Positions 17,449 through 24,149 of a stretch of 26,328 nucleotides of DNA are shown here, piece by piece. The notes below the pieces were generated by a model. The model was not told the origin of the DNA. It saw only the letters and a program-made list of their open reading frames with translations, and ran no database searches. Position 1 is the first letter of the stretch, and each line of letters begins with the position of its first letter. The translations under genes and the position numbers were made by a program. This DNA comes from a virus: positions 1 through 26,328 of the IMG/VR virus record IMGVR_UViG_3300027896_000190; one strand, written 5' to 3'.

Positions 17449-17856
17449 ATGCTATATATAGACTACTTAAATAACAATACTTGGAGTGTTCTAAGTTTAG
17501 GACCTCAATGTGCTAATCCTAAATACTCTTATTTTCTATTTAGAGCAATAGATAAAGATAGTAAAGAAGAGTATTTATTTTTATCTCCCGATTATTCAAC
17601 AAATCCTGAATACTACAACAGATTTCTAATAGTTTCATCAACCGCGAGTGATCCTATGAATGGGGTTATAAATGCACCTGCCAGTCAATATACATTAGAG
17701 GTATATGAGACTCCAGTAAGTGAATTAGATATATCCAAAGCATATGGTTTAGTAAATGTAGATATATTAAATATAGTTGGAACACATTCAAATATAGAAA
17801 CTTATAATAATTCGGGAACACCAATAAATGTATATAAAAATCAAAATAGAATATGA
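17449..17856 (+). CDS. Unknown protein upstream of portal (135 aa)
   Basis: Not recognised. It starts 14 nt after the zinc-ribbon-like gene, and its stop overlaps the portal start by 4 nt, so translation is probably coupled to portal synthesis. The N-terminus (MLYIDYLNNNTWSVLSLGPQ) and the stretch YSYFLFRAIDKDSKEEYLFL suggest a beta-sandwich. TLEVYETPVSELD and an Asn-rich C-terminus follow. There is no membrane segment and no enzymatic motif. Coupling to the portal suggests a structural or assembly role; an Ig-like virion protein is one possibility, without direct support. Confidence 0.55.
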   Translation: MLYIDYLNNNTWSVLSLGPQCANPKYSYFLFRAIDKDSKEEYLFLSPDYSTNPEYYNRFLIVSSTASDPMNGVINAPASQYTLEVYETPVSELDISKAYGLVNVDILNIVGTHSNIETYNNSGTPINVYKNQNRI

Positions 17857-19187
17857 ATAATAAAAAAACAATAGAGGATATAGAATTTGATGGTGACTTA
17901 AAAGGTATTCCATTGAGTATGCACACATTCAATGATATCGGAAAAGAAGTGCCTCAGTATAAAGAGAGTGTAAATGCATCTAATGACTGGGTTAATTTCG
18001 GAATAGATAATTTAATGCCTAACTATTTAATTAGTTTAATAGATAGTTCTCCTAAACACAATGCAATCATTAACCAAAAGGCTAATATGATAGGTGGGAA
18101 TGGAATTGTTAAAACACACTTATCAAATGAAGCATTATCGTTCATCGCAAATAGTGCAAACGGTATGGATCTTGAAGAGTTATTAGCAAGAATTGCTTAT
18201 GATCTTGAAGTATTTGGTTCATTTGCCATAAATGTTATATGGAGTAAAGATAGAACAAGAATTGCTGAATTAAATTATATATCACCTCAACAATTAAGAA
18301 TACAAGCACCTGATAGTGAGTATCCACAAATAGAAAACTATTGGATATGTAAAGATTGGAAGAACCCAAACAAAAATAAACCTGTTCTATATCCTGGTTT
18401 CTCAGTAATAGATAGATCAAATCCTTCTCAAATCCTTTATGTTAAAAAATATCAAGCAGGTAGATACTTCTATGGATCTCCTGAATATTTATCCGGAGCA
18501 AGGTGGATCTCTATGGAATATGAGATATCAAACTTTCACTTAAATAACATTAAAAATGGTTTTGCACCTTCTTTCTTTATCAATTTCCCAACAGGAATAC
18601 CAACAGATGAGGAAATGAGTTTCAATGATAGAAAACTAACAAAACAATTAGCAGGACCAAAAGGTGGTGGTAAAGCATTCATTACTTACTCAGAAGATAA
18701 AGATAGTGCTCCTTCAATTTCACCATTAGATTCTAATTCTAATGATACCAAATTCATTGATCTTAATGAGATTATCACTGAAGGTATATTAGGTGCTCAC
18801 AGGGTAAATGATCCTGCTTTATTTGGATTAAATACTGGTTTAGATGGTGGATTACAAACTTCACAAACAGCAATGTTAAACTCATTAGAGTTATTCAGAA
18901 CACAATATATAGTTCCACAACAAAGATTTATAGAAAAATGTTTCAATAGATTGGCAAGAATAAACGGTATAACAGATTATATTGAGATTGCTGAATACTC
19001 GTTAAATTTTGCAAAAATGGATGTTTCTATACAAGATGTTCTTTCTATATTAAGTGCTCCTATATCCGATGTGGCTAAAAGAAATATGTTAATAATAAAT
19101 GGTTACACAGAGGAAGATGCTAATAAAATAGTTATATCTCAACCATCACCAGAAGCACCAAAAAATAATCCAACTACAAATGAGTAA
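17853..19187 (+). CDS. Portal protein (444 aa)
   Basis: The portal is the dodecameric ring through which DNA enters and leaves the capsid. Typical segments are SSPKHNAIINQKANMIGG near residues 65-85, then DLEELLARIAYDLEVFGSFA and INVIW. A central part follows with GSPEYLSGARWISMEYEISN, INFPTGIPTDEEM, and LGAHRVNDPALFGLNTG near 310-325. A helical stretch with LELFRTQYIVPQQRFIEKCF (~345-365) corresponds to the region before the clip and stem helices. Length is normal for a portal. The start overlaps the previous gene by 4 nt, and the stop overlaps the connector start by 8 nt. Finding the portal downstream of the capsid gene is unusual. Confidence 0.8.
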   Translation: MNNKKTIEDIEFDGDLKGIPLSMHTFNDIGKEVPQYKESVNASNDWVNFGIDNLMPNYLISLIDSSPKHNAIINQKANMIGGNGIVKTHLSNEALSFIANSANGMDLEELLARIAYDLEVFGSFAINVIWSKDRTRIAELNYISPQQLRIQAPDSEYPQIENYWICKDWKNPNKNKPVLYPGFSVIDRSNPSQILYVKKYQAGRYFYGSPEYLSGARWISMEYEISNFHLNNIKNGFAPSFFINFPTGIPTDEEMSFNDRKLTKQLAGPKGGGKAFITYSEDKDSAPSISPLDSNSNDTKFIDLNEIITEGILGAHRVNDPALFGLNTGLDGGLQTSQTAMLNSLELFRTQYIVPQQRFIEKCFNRLARINGITDYIEIAEYSLNFAKMDVSIQDVLSILSAPISDVAKRNMLIINGYTEEDANKIVISQPSPEAPKNNPTTNE

Positions 19188-19791
19188 TTATGTTCAGTTA
19201 ATCGATACAGATTATATTTTTTCACACACAACTATTGACAAAAATGTTGATGCTGATATACTTGGACCATCAATCATAGTGGCACAAGATACTTCTATTC
19301 AACAAATAATAGGTTATAATTTATTACAAACTATAATGGATATGGTTGCTAATAATGTTATTGATAATCCAGTTAATATAAACTATAAAACACTATTAAA
19401 TAATTATATACAACCAAGTTTAGCACATCATTCAGTATGGTATGCACTACCTGAAATACAATATAGATTAACAAATAAGTCTATATTAAGTAAAACCACA
19501 GATAACGCACAAACTACAGGGTTAGCAGAGTTAAAGTATTTGAGAGATAATGCTAAACACATAGCAGAATTCTACAATCAAAGAATTAGAGAACAGATAA
19601 TTAATAATCCTCAATTATATCCTGAGTATTTCCAAACTGTTGGTATAGATAGAATTGTTCCTAAAAGATCTACTTACTTCAGTGGATGGTCTTCAAGTGG
19701 ATCTCCTAATAGAAGAAAAGGTGATAGTGGTTTTTCTGATCCTGATTGTGCTAACTGCGGGGAGCCGGGAATAAATATATTAAATTGGTAA
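19180..19791 (+). CDS. Head-tail connector/adaptor-like protein (203 aa)
   Basis: Begins within the end of the portal gene (8-nt overlap). Segments QQIIGYNLLQTIMDMV, NYIQPSLAHHSVWYALPEI and GLAELKYLRDNAKHIAEFYN form a mostly helical protein of the type found after portal genes in Bacteroidota phages, where it is thought to be a head-tail connector. The C-terminus carries a Ser/Gly-rich linker and a DCANCGEPG motif, a single CxxC that may bind metal with a partner. The role follows mainly from position and pattern. Confidence 0.55.
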   Translation: MSNYVQLIDTDYIFSHTTIDKNVDADILGPSIIVAQDTSIQQIIGYNLLQTIMDMVANNVIDNPVNINYKTLLNNYIQPSLAHHSVWYALPEIQYRLTNKSILSKTTDNAQTTGLAELKYLRDNAKHIAEFYNQRIREQIINNPQLYPEYFQTVGIDRIVPKRSTYFSGWSSSGSPNRRKGDSGFSDPDCANCGEPGINILNW

Positions 19792-19792
19792 G

Positions 19793-19957
19793 ATGAGAAA
19801 TATATACAAAAAGAATTTAGATAAGTTCAAACAATTTCTAACAGAAGAAGATGAACAAAAGTTTAATGATGTAAGATCTGAGAATAATTATGATGATGAA
19901 GATTATTTTGAGGATGTAATACAAACCAGATTGGTTATAAAAGGAAAATTAAAATGA
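19793..19957 (+). CDS. Small charged protein of unknown function (54 aa)
   Basis: Starts one base after the connector stop and ends one base before the holin start, so the three genes are tightly packed. It begins MRNIYKKNLDKFKQFLTEED and continues with a very acidic patch (NYDDEDYFED), then a basic end (LVIKGKLK). There is no membrane segment or Cys pair. The spacing supports a real coding gene, although the start has no recognisable ribosome-binding signal and may depend on translation of the gene before it. The function is not known. Confidence 0.55.
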   Translation: MRNIYKKNLDKFKQFLTEEDEQKFNDVRSENNYDDEDYFEDVIQTRLVIKGKLK

Positions 19958-19958
19958 A

Positions 19959-20384
19959 ATGAAAACATTAGCATTATTTTTAACATCATTTTTAACATTT
20001 CTAATGCCTATAAAGGCTTTAATTTTAACTGTTATTCTATTTACTATTTTAGATACTATAACTGGAATATATGTTTCTATAAAATTAGAAGGTAGAAAGT
20101 CTTTTAGAAGTGGTAAATTATGGAATATAGTTCCAAAAACATTTATGTATAGTATATCAATAATACTTTCTTTTATGATCGATAAATTTGTTTTTGGTGG
20201 TATGTTATTAGGTATTGGATTTCTATTATCTAAATCATTATCTATATTATTTATTTATATAGAAATTATAAGTATAAATGAGAATAGTATGAAACTTGGT
20301 AATAGATCATTTTTTGAACTTATTAAAGGGTTACTTAGTAGAATGAAGTCTATAAAAAAGGATATAAACAAATTATATGAATAA
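19959..20384 (+). CDS. Holin (phage holin 4 family type, 141 aa)
   Basis: A membrane protein with hydrophobic segments at about 5-40 (probably two passes), 62-78 and 80-103, and a basic, helical C-terminus (LLSRMKSIKKDINKLYE). The motif FTILDTITGIYVSIKLEGRKS followed by SGKLWNIVPKTFMY (~28-65), then IEIISINENSMKLGNRSFFE (~101-120), matches TcdE/Phage_holin_4-type holins, which form pores in the inner membrane and time lysis. An endolysin gene is not visible nearby, so it must lie outside the window or be one of the unknowns. Confidence 0.75.
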   Translation: MKTLALFLTSFLTFLMPIKALILTVILFTILDTITGIYVSIKLEGRKSFRSGKLWNIVPKTFMYSISIILSFMIDKFVFGGMLLGIGFLLSKSLSILFIYIEIISINENSMKLGNRSFFELIKGLLSRMKSIKKDINKLYE

Positions 20385-20441
20385 TTATTATGTATATTGG
20401 TATTTATGAAACTATTGAGGAAGCACAAGATGAAATAAATA

Positions 20442-20497
20442 AACAACTCTAACAAGAGAATTGTTAGATAGACCCAGGACATATGTTCTGGGTTTCT
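20442..20497 (+). terminator. Intrinsic terminator after holin region
   Basis: The stem ACCCAG (20472-20477) with CTGGGT (20488-20493) is extended by pairing within gACATATGTt and followed by TTTCTTC. A weaker upstream hairpin uses AACAACTCT (20442-20450) and AGAG/TTGTT (20455-20465). Together they should end the portal-holin transcript. Confidence 0.65.
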
Positions 20498-20520
20498 TCG
20501 TTGGGACAAATAACTTTTTA

Positions 20521-20526
20521 TATATA
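20521..20526 (+). promoter_or_regulatory. TATATA element 4 nt before 20531 start
   Basis: TATATA, then GAGA, then ATG. It sits 24 nt after the terminator T-rich tail, which makes a promoter role attractive for this copy. Confidence 0.5.
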
Positions 20527-20530
20527 GAGA

Positions 20531-21277
20531 ATGGCAAGAGAAGGATATACAAATGAAGATATAATTGAAAGATTAAGTAAATATACATCAGTAACAGAAT
20601 TAAGAAAAGAGGATTTGAACCTATATAATTTAGGTTTAAAGAGAGGTCTATTAGATAATTTAAGGACAAAAGATGCGAGAAGGACATCTAAAAACCCTTG
20701 GATCGAAGAAGAGTTGATCGAATGGATAAAGATGTTTTCGAGAAGAATGGATCTTAGAAATGATTCACAAGCAAAATACTTAGCATGTATTAGAATGGGA
20801 CTTCAAGAACATTTTCCTAAAAGAACAACTAAGTATGGTAATATAGTTGGAGAAGGACCAACCGCTAAAATGAAAGAAGATCGTGAAATAAGACGATTAG
20901 AGAGACTTAAAAGGAAAAGTGAAGGATCACTTAATAAAAAAGATAAAGATGTCCCAGATAGTCGTAGAAAGATATTTAAAGGTGAGTTCTTAGAGAATGG
21001 TAATACTCGATGCGGTAGATGTTTAGAGGAGAAAGAACCAGAATTAATTGGAAAGAGAAATAGACAGTTATGTAGAAAGTGCTATTTAAAGATCCAGACG
21101 CTTGAAAAAAGCAATAAAGATACTAACCTTTGGAACATAAGAGATGAGTTCTGTAATGTAAGAATACGACATTATGATAAAGTATTTGAAATAGGAATAA
21201 GGGTTGATGAACATACCGAATGGTATTTAACAACTATAGGTTATAGTATGTTGTTTAAAGATGTTTATGAAGAATGA
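20531..21277 (+). CDS. Zinc-ribbon protein with phage-type N-terminal helical motif (248 aa)
   Basis: Residues 6-44 follow a pattern I associate with small helical N-terminal domains in phage-encoded endonuclease-like and DNA-binding proteins: YTNEDIIERLSKYTSVTELR, then LYNLGLKRGLLDNL. Residues 56-95 hold two helices (EELIEWIKMFSRRMD, KYLACIRMGLQEHF), and 112-150 are highly basic. Cys161-x2-Cys164 and Cys181-x2-Cys184 form a likely zinc ribbon inside a Lys/Arg-rich region. A beta-rich C-terminal segment has WNIRDEFCNVRIRHYDKV and HTEWYLTTIGY. No HNH or GIY-YIG catalytic motif was found. It probably binds DNA or RNA; its place before the polymerase suggests replication or control of transcription. 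Small terminase or homing-type protein are alternatives. Confidence 0.6.
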   Translation: MAREGYTNEDIIERLSKYTSVTELRKEDLNLYNLGLKRGLLDNLRTKDARRTSKNPWIEEELIEWIKMFSRRMDLRNDSQAKYLACIRMGLQEHFPKRTTKYGNIVGEGPTAKMKEDREIRRLERLKRKSEGSLNKKDKDVPDSRRKIFKGEFLENGNTRCGRCLEEKEPELIGKRNRQLCRKCYLKIQTLEKSNKDTNLWNIRDEFCNVRIRHYDKVFEIGIRVDEHTEWYLTTIGYSMLFKDVYEE

Positions 21278-21349
21278 GAACGCATCGGGGCTCTTACGAC
21301 CCCTTGCTCCAAATTTAAAAATGAACAAAAAGGGACTTTTAAAATATAA

Positions 21350-21355
21350 TATATA
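21350..21355 (+). promoter_or_regulatory. TATATA element at head of polymerase leader
   Basis: AATATATAG has the same flanks as the start-linked elements but lies about 110 nt before the polymerase ATG and has no start codon 4 nt downstream. If the element is a promoter, this copy would produce a leader RNA containing the 21384-21424 hairpin. Confidence 0.35.
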
Positions 21356-21370
21356 GTATTAAGAAAGATA

Positions 21371-21429
21371 TTTAATCTAACTTCCTTGGTCCAGCAGAGT
21401 AGCTACTGCTGGTGCCTTCCAAGGTTAAA
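21371..21429 (+). promoter_or_regulatory. Large hairpin in the leader of the polymerase gene
   Basis: CCAGCAG (21391-21397) pairs with CTGCTGG (21406-21412) around an 8-nt loop; GTAGCTAC at 21399-21406 is itself a palindrome. CCTTGG (21384-21389) pairs with CCAAGG (21419-21424), and TTTAA (21371-21375) with TTAAA (21425-21429). The asymmetric internal loop contains TGCCTT. No T-run follows. It is G+C-rich in an A+T-rich setting and ends 31 nt before the polymerase start. A cis-regulatory RNA, an operator or a replication origin hairpin are all possible. Confidence 0.6.
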
Positions 21430-21459
21430 TAATAAGGTTATAAAAAATAAGGCATAAAT

Positions 21460-22875
21460 ATGAAAATTGTAACAAAAAACATTGAATTTGACCTATTTGG
21501 TTCAAATTTTCTAACACCAGAAGTAGTAGATCTTCTAAAAACATCAAATAAAATTTATTTAATACCACAAAGTTTATATCAACACTTAAAATTAAAGGTT
21601 GATAATGACATTACTTTAAACACATCCAAATACTGGATAAGTTGTTTAGACTTATATTCTTCTATATTACAAGGTATAAATAGTTCAAAACATCTAAAAA
21701 GCATAAATTGGGAATATAATATAATTATAGAAGAGTGGCAGAGTAATAATATACTTTCTAATCAAAGGGGTAGTTTTAGTAGAGATAAGGGAATAACATT
21801 TACTTATGAGTTTAAAGAAACTAATTCATATTGTTTAATTTCTATAATAGAAGATGATAAAGTAATAAAAGAAAGTATAGATGTTAAATTAGATAGTTAT
21901 TACAAAAAGACTTTATTAAATTGTGATATAGATGTAGATAAAGCAATTTATGATGAGTATATGAATAAAGAAAGTATATCTATTTTTGTAAAGAGAATCT
22001 CTCTTATATTTAATTTCTTAGGTAGAAGATATATTAAAAAAGGTAAGAGAGTAAATAGATGGTATAATTCATTTTCTTCTTTAACATCTACATCAAGAAA
22101 ATATGTTAAAATAGATGGTAAATACTTTTATGAAATGGATTTATCTAATGCTCAACCTTCTTTATTATGTAAATATCTAATGGATAACTATGATAACTTT
22201 GATGAGAAATATATTGAAATGACATCAAATGGTAAGTTCTATGAGAGTATAATGGACTTAGCAAAGGAAATGGGTATAGAAGGAGAGAAAACCTATGATA
22301 GAGACTTAGGATGCCAAACTTTTAAAAGTTTTTCTAATAGAGATCATGTTAAAACATTGTGTTATCAAAATATATTCTTTGGTCAAAATACATCAACCAA
22401 AACATTTGAACTATTTGCTAAATTATATCCTAATACTTGGAGACTTTTAAGTTATGAATTAAATAGTGGTGATGAGAAACTTGCTGGTATATTACAAAAT
22501 ATGGAAGCAAATATATTCTTGAACATTAAACCAAAATGTAATTACTTTACAGTTCATGATGCTATTTATATAAGTGATAAATCCTTTAAAGGTTATGTAG
22601 ATAATAAAGTTAAAGAATTAATGGGCACAGATAAGTTTATTTTAGGATCTAATTTTGAGGAACAAGATAGTAAAAGGGTTAATTATAATATATCTATAGA
22701 TAAGGAAGTTCCATCAACTATTTTTATAATTGAAGATGTTAATAGAAAACCTAAGAATTCTATAAAAAATGATATTAAAATTCTTTTAGAAAAAGGACTC
22801 AAATCGGACCAAATTATAGAAGAATTAGGTATAAGTAGGAAAACATTTTATAAATGGAAGAAAGAATTAAGATAG
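21460..22875 (+). CDS. Compact family A polymerase-like (palm domain) protein with C-terminal HTH (471 aa)
   Basis: Three motifs match the palm of the polA/T7 RNA polymerase superfamily. Motif A is YFYEMDLSNAQPSLL with Asp227. Motif B is RDHVKTLCYQNIFFG with Arg294, Lys298 and Phe307-Gly308. Motif C is FTVHDAIYI with His366-Asp367. The two Asp residues would hold the catalytic metals. A segment before motif A (NRWYNSFSSLTSTSRKYVKI) resembles the lead-in of other stand-alone polA-like proteins. Residues 1-185 are not recognised and show no exonuclease motifs. Residues ~436-471 form a helix-turn-helix (DQIIEELGISRKTFYKWKKE). It is much shorter than DNA polymerase I. DNA replication or primer synthesis is most likely; RNA polymerase activity cannot be excluded. 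Confidence 0.65.
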   Translation: MKIVTKNIEFDLFGSNFLTPEVVDLLKTSNKIYLIPQSLYQHLKLKVDNDITLNTSKYWISCLDLYSSILQGINSSKHLKSINWEYNIIIEEWQSNNILSNQRGSFSRDKGITFTYEFKETNSYCLISIIEDDKVIKESIDVKLDSYYKKTLLNCDIDVDKAIYDEYMNKESISIFVKRISLIFNFLGRRYIKKGKRVNRWYNSFSSLTSTSRKYVKIDGKYFYEMDLSNAQPSLLCKYLMDNYDNFDEKYIEMTSNGKFYESIMDLAKEMGIEGEKTYDRDLGCQTFKSFSNRDHVKTLCYQNIFFGQNTSTKTFELFAKLYPNTWRLLSYELNSGDEKLAGILQNMEANIFLNIKPKCNYFTVHDAIYISDKSFKGYVDNKVKELMGTDKFILGSNFEEQDSKRVNYNISIDKEVPSTIFIIEDVNRKPKNSIKNDIKILLEKGLKSDQIIEELGISRKTFYKWKKELR

Positions 22876-23002
22876 TAAGATTATATAGAATTATATAGAG
22901 AAAGGGGGGCAGGTGGTTATTACTTTGCGGTAATGGGTGACTTTTTTAAAAAAACCGCATTTAAAGCATACCAGTTCAACTTTTTTAATAAAAAAAATGA
23001 AT
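22876..23002 (+). other. Non-coding flank of polymerase: tandem repeat, G-run, weak hairpin
   Basis: Starting five bases after the stop are two perfect copies of ATTATATAGA (22880-22889, 22890-22899). They are followed by GAAAGGGGGGCAGGTGG, the only G6 run noticed in the window. A short hairpin (ATTAC/GTAAT around 22919-22934) precedes TTTTTTAAAAAAA. An open frame of 25 codons at 22933-23010 encodes a basic, Phe-rich peptide, but it overlaps the minus-strand gene and is not called. This could be a replication origin, a terminator region or both. Confidence 0.4.
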
Positions 23003-23170
23003 TTATTTAACTCTTTTAGGATCTGTTTCTGTCATCATATAATACTTCTGATGACGGAGAGGATCACCACACATAATAAATACTTCATCACTTACAAGGT
23101 TGTTTAAATAGATCTGATGTTCTTTTAATTGATCTTTTGATACTACTACTTTTACTTTAACTTCTTTCAT
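23003..23170 (-). CDS. Small minus-strand protein of unknown function (55 aa)
   Basis: Read on the minus strand from the ATG at 23170 to the stop at 23003-23005. The product begins MKEVKVKVVVSKDQLKEHQI and continues LNNLVSDEVFIMCG, HQKYYMMTETD and PKRVK. The alternation of strand and helix, the balanced charge and the A-rich leader (AAAAAATAAAAGTT before the ATG) look like a real small globular protein rather than a shadow. No + strand gene covers this stretch. It would be the only clearly supported gene on this strand, and points towards the polymerase gene. The function is not known; an early regulatory or host-modifying protein would fit. Confidence 0.5.
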   Translation of the reverse strand: MKEVKVKVVVSKDQLKEHQIYLNNLVSDEVFIMCGDPLRHQKYYMMTETDPKRVK

Positions 23171-23182
23171 AACTTTTATTTT

Positions 23183-23263
23183 TTAATTGTTAAACTTATA
23201 GAACAAATCTACGGATTCTTTTCTAATCCACCAAATAAAAAACATCAATAAAATCAAAAACAT
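23183..23263 (-). CDS. Possible 26-aa membrane peptide upstream of the minus-strand gene
   Basis: On the minus strand an ATG at 23263 opens a 26-codon frame, MFLILLMFFIWWIRKESVDL and a short polar tail. It has one strongly hydrophobic helix followed by a basic residue pair, as in single-pass membrane peptides. Its stop lies 12 nt before the start of the 55-aa gene, so the two would form a small divergent operon. Its length makes this uncertain. Confidence 0.25.
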   Translation of the reverse strand: MFLILLMFFIWWIRKESVDLFYKFNN

Positions 23264-23408
23264 GCAACATCATGATATATAAATATAATATAATTTGGTT
23301 TTACCCACCACAATCCTAATGAAATCAATACTTTACTATAAAGAACCGGACTGGAAAAAAGAGATATTTTTAACTTAATATATAATGTATAAAAAATAAT
23401 GAAACAAA
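23264..23408. promoter_or_regulatory. Divergent intergenic region, possible promoter zone
   Basis: This 145-nt stretch separates the minus-strand pair from the rightward small-gene cluster. It has TATATA-type sequence in both halves (around 23276-23293 and at 23379-23384) and ATAATTTGG near 23295, which partly resembles the TAnnTTTG promoter element known in Bacteroidota. A 19-codon open frame (23319-23378) is present but has no supporting signal. Confidence 0.3.
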
Positions 23409-23828
23409 ATGAAAAAACCTTTATTAAAAGAACTTTCGATAGAAGAAAGAGATGTAATACTACCAGTATTGATTAAACTATTCAAAGAAAAGACCGATGA
23501 CAGAACACACTTAACACAAGATAAAATTGTTAAATGGTTCATATCAAATAAAGAAAAGGTAGGGTTCAAGTGTGCTTTTAACCTACAAAGATTTATGAAA
23601 CTAACAAACTATATTAGAGCAAACCGCCTATTACCTCTTTTATCAACTAATGATGGATATTATGTAACACGAAATAAACCTCTAATAAGAGAAACGATCC
23701 AATCGCTAAAAGGACGCATTGAAGCGCAGATCTCCGCAATAGAAGGCTTGGAGTATATGTTGTATCTTTTAGAAGAAGAGGAAGCAAAAAAAGAAATATG
23801 TTCATTAGGTTTCGACTGGGACAATTAA
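23409..23828 (+). CDS. Helical, winged-helix-like phage protein (139 aa)
   Basis: The N-terminus MKKPLLKELSIEERDVILPV is helical. The segment LTQDKIVKWFISNKEKVGF, then FMKLTNYIRANRLLPLL and DGYYVTRN (~34-95), reads like a winged helix: helices followed by a beta-hairpin containing Gly-Tyr-Tyr. The C-terminus is a predicted coiled coil (LKGRIEAQISAIEGLEYMLY). I have seen this pattern in small proteins of phage replication or early regions annotated as hypothetical. It probably binds DNA and dimerises. It is the first rightward gene after the intergenic region, which suits an early regulator or replication accessory protein. Confidence 0.55.
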   Translation: MKKPLLKELSIEERDVILPVLIKLFKEKTDDRTHLTQDKIVKWFISNKEKVGFKCAFNLQRFMKLTNYIRANRLLPLLSTNDGYYVTRNKPLIRETIQSLKGRIEAQISAIEGLEYMLYLLEEEEAKKEICSLGFDWDN

Positions 23829-23836
23829 AAAAATAA

Positions 23837-23842
23837 TATATA
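23837..23842 (+). promoter_or_regulatory. TATATA element 4 nt before 23847 start
   Basis: TATATA, then CAAA, then ATG, in an 18-nt gap after the previous stop codon. Confidence 0.45.
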
Positions 23843-23846
23843 CAAA

Positions 23847-24149
23847 ATGGAATATACAGATGAAGAATTAAAATTATACGGAGAATACTTAGATATAATT
23901 AAAAAGATATGTAAAGACGATGTAAAAGAAAAGTATGCAATGAATATAAGCACACATAGTATTAGCATCGAGAAAATAAACGGAGGAAAGAATAAAAGAG
24001 ATGTTAAATATCAATTCTATAACGAATCCGGTATGACTATGGGAGAAACAATTAAAGAAACTTTAAAGGAAGCACCAACATATGAATCATTCATTCAAAT
24101 GAAAAAGAGAGATCATAGAAGACAACAACTAAAAAAATTAGGAATATAA
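23847..24149 (+). CDS. Unknown small protein, first of three with LGI ending (100 aa)
   Basis: Begins MEYTDEELKLYGEYLDIIKK, a helical acidic start. The middle contains a basic Gly-Gly-Lys-Asn-Lys patch and TIKETLKEAPTYESFIQMKK, and the protein ends RRQQLKKLGI. The stop codon overlaps the ATG of the next gene by one base (taatg). The last residues KLGI recur at the ends of the next two proteins although the rest of the sequences differ. The family was not recognised. Tight coupling suggests these small proteins are made together early in infection. Confidence 0.6.
   Translation: MEYTDEELKLYGEYLDIIKKICKDDVKEKYAMNISTHSISIEKINGGKNKRDVKYQFYNESGMTMGETIKETLKEAPTYESFIQMKKRDHRRQQLKKLGI

Noticed and set aside
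20390-20452. 20-codon open frame after the holin gene
   Set aside because: Very short, with no start signal, and directly followed by the terminator hairpins; it may be chance.
21283-21345. GGGG/CCCC and AAAAG/CTTTT hairpins after the zinc-ribbon gene as terminators
   Set aside because: Stems are short and the GGGG hairpin is not followed by a T-run; termination here remains possible but unproved. An 11-codon frame at 21321 is also too short to call.
21460-22875. Reverse transcriptase or diversity-generating retroelement
   Set aside because: The catalytic motif is His-Asp (VHDAIY), not a YxDD box, and no template/variable repeat pair was seen near the adhesin-like genes.
22933-23010. 25-codon frame encoding a basic, Phe-rich peptide after the polymerase
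   Set aside because: It overlaps the end of the better-supported minus-strand gene and runs through T6A7 low-complexity DNA; not enough evidence to call.
23319-23378. 19-codon frame in the divergent intergenic region
   Set aside because: No start signal and no recognisable product; more likely part of the control region.
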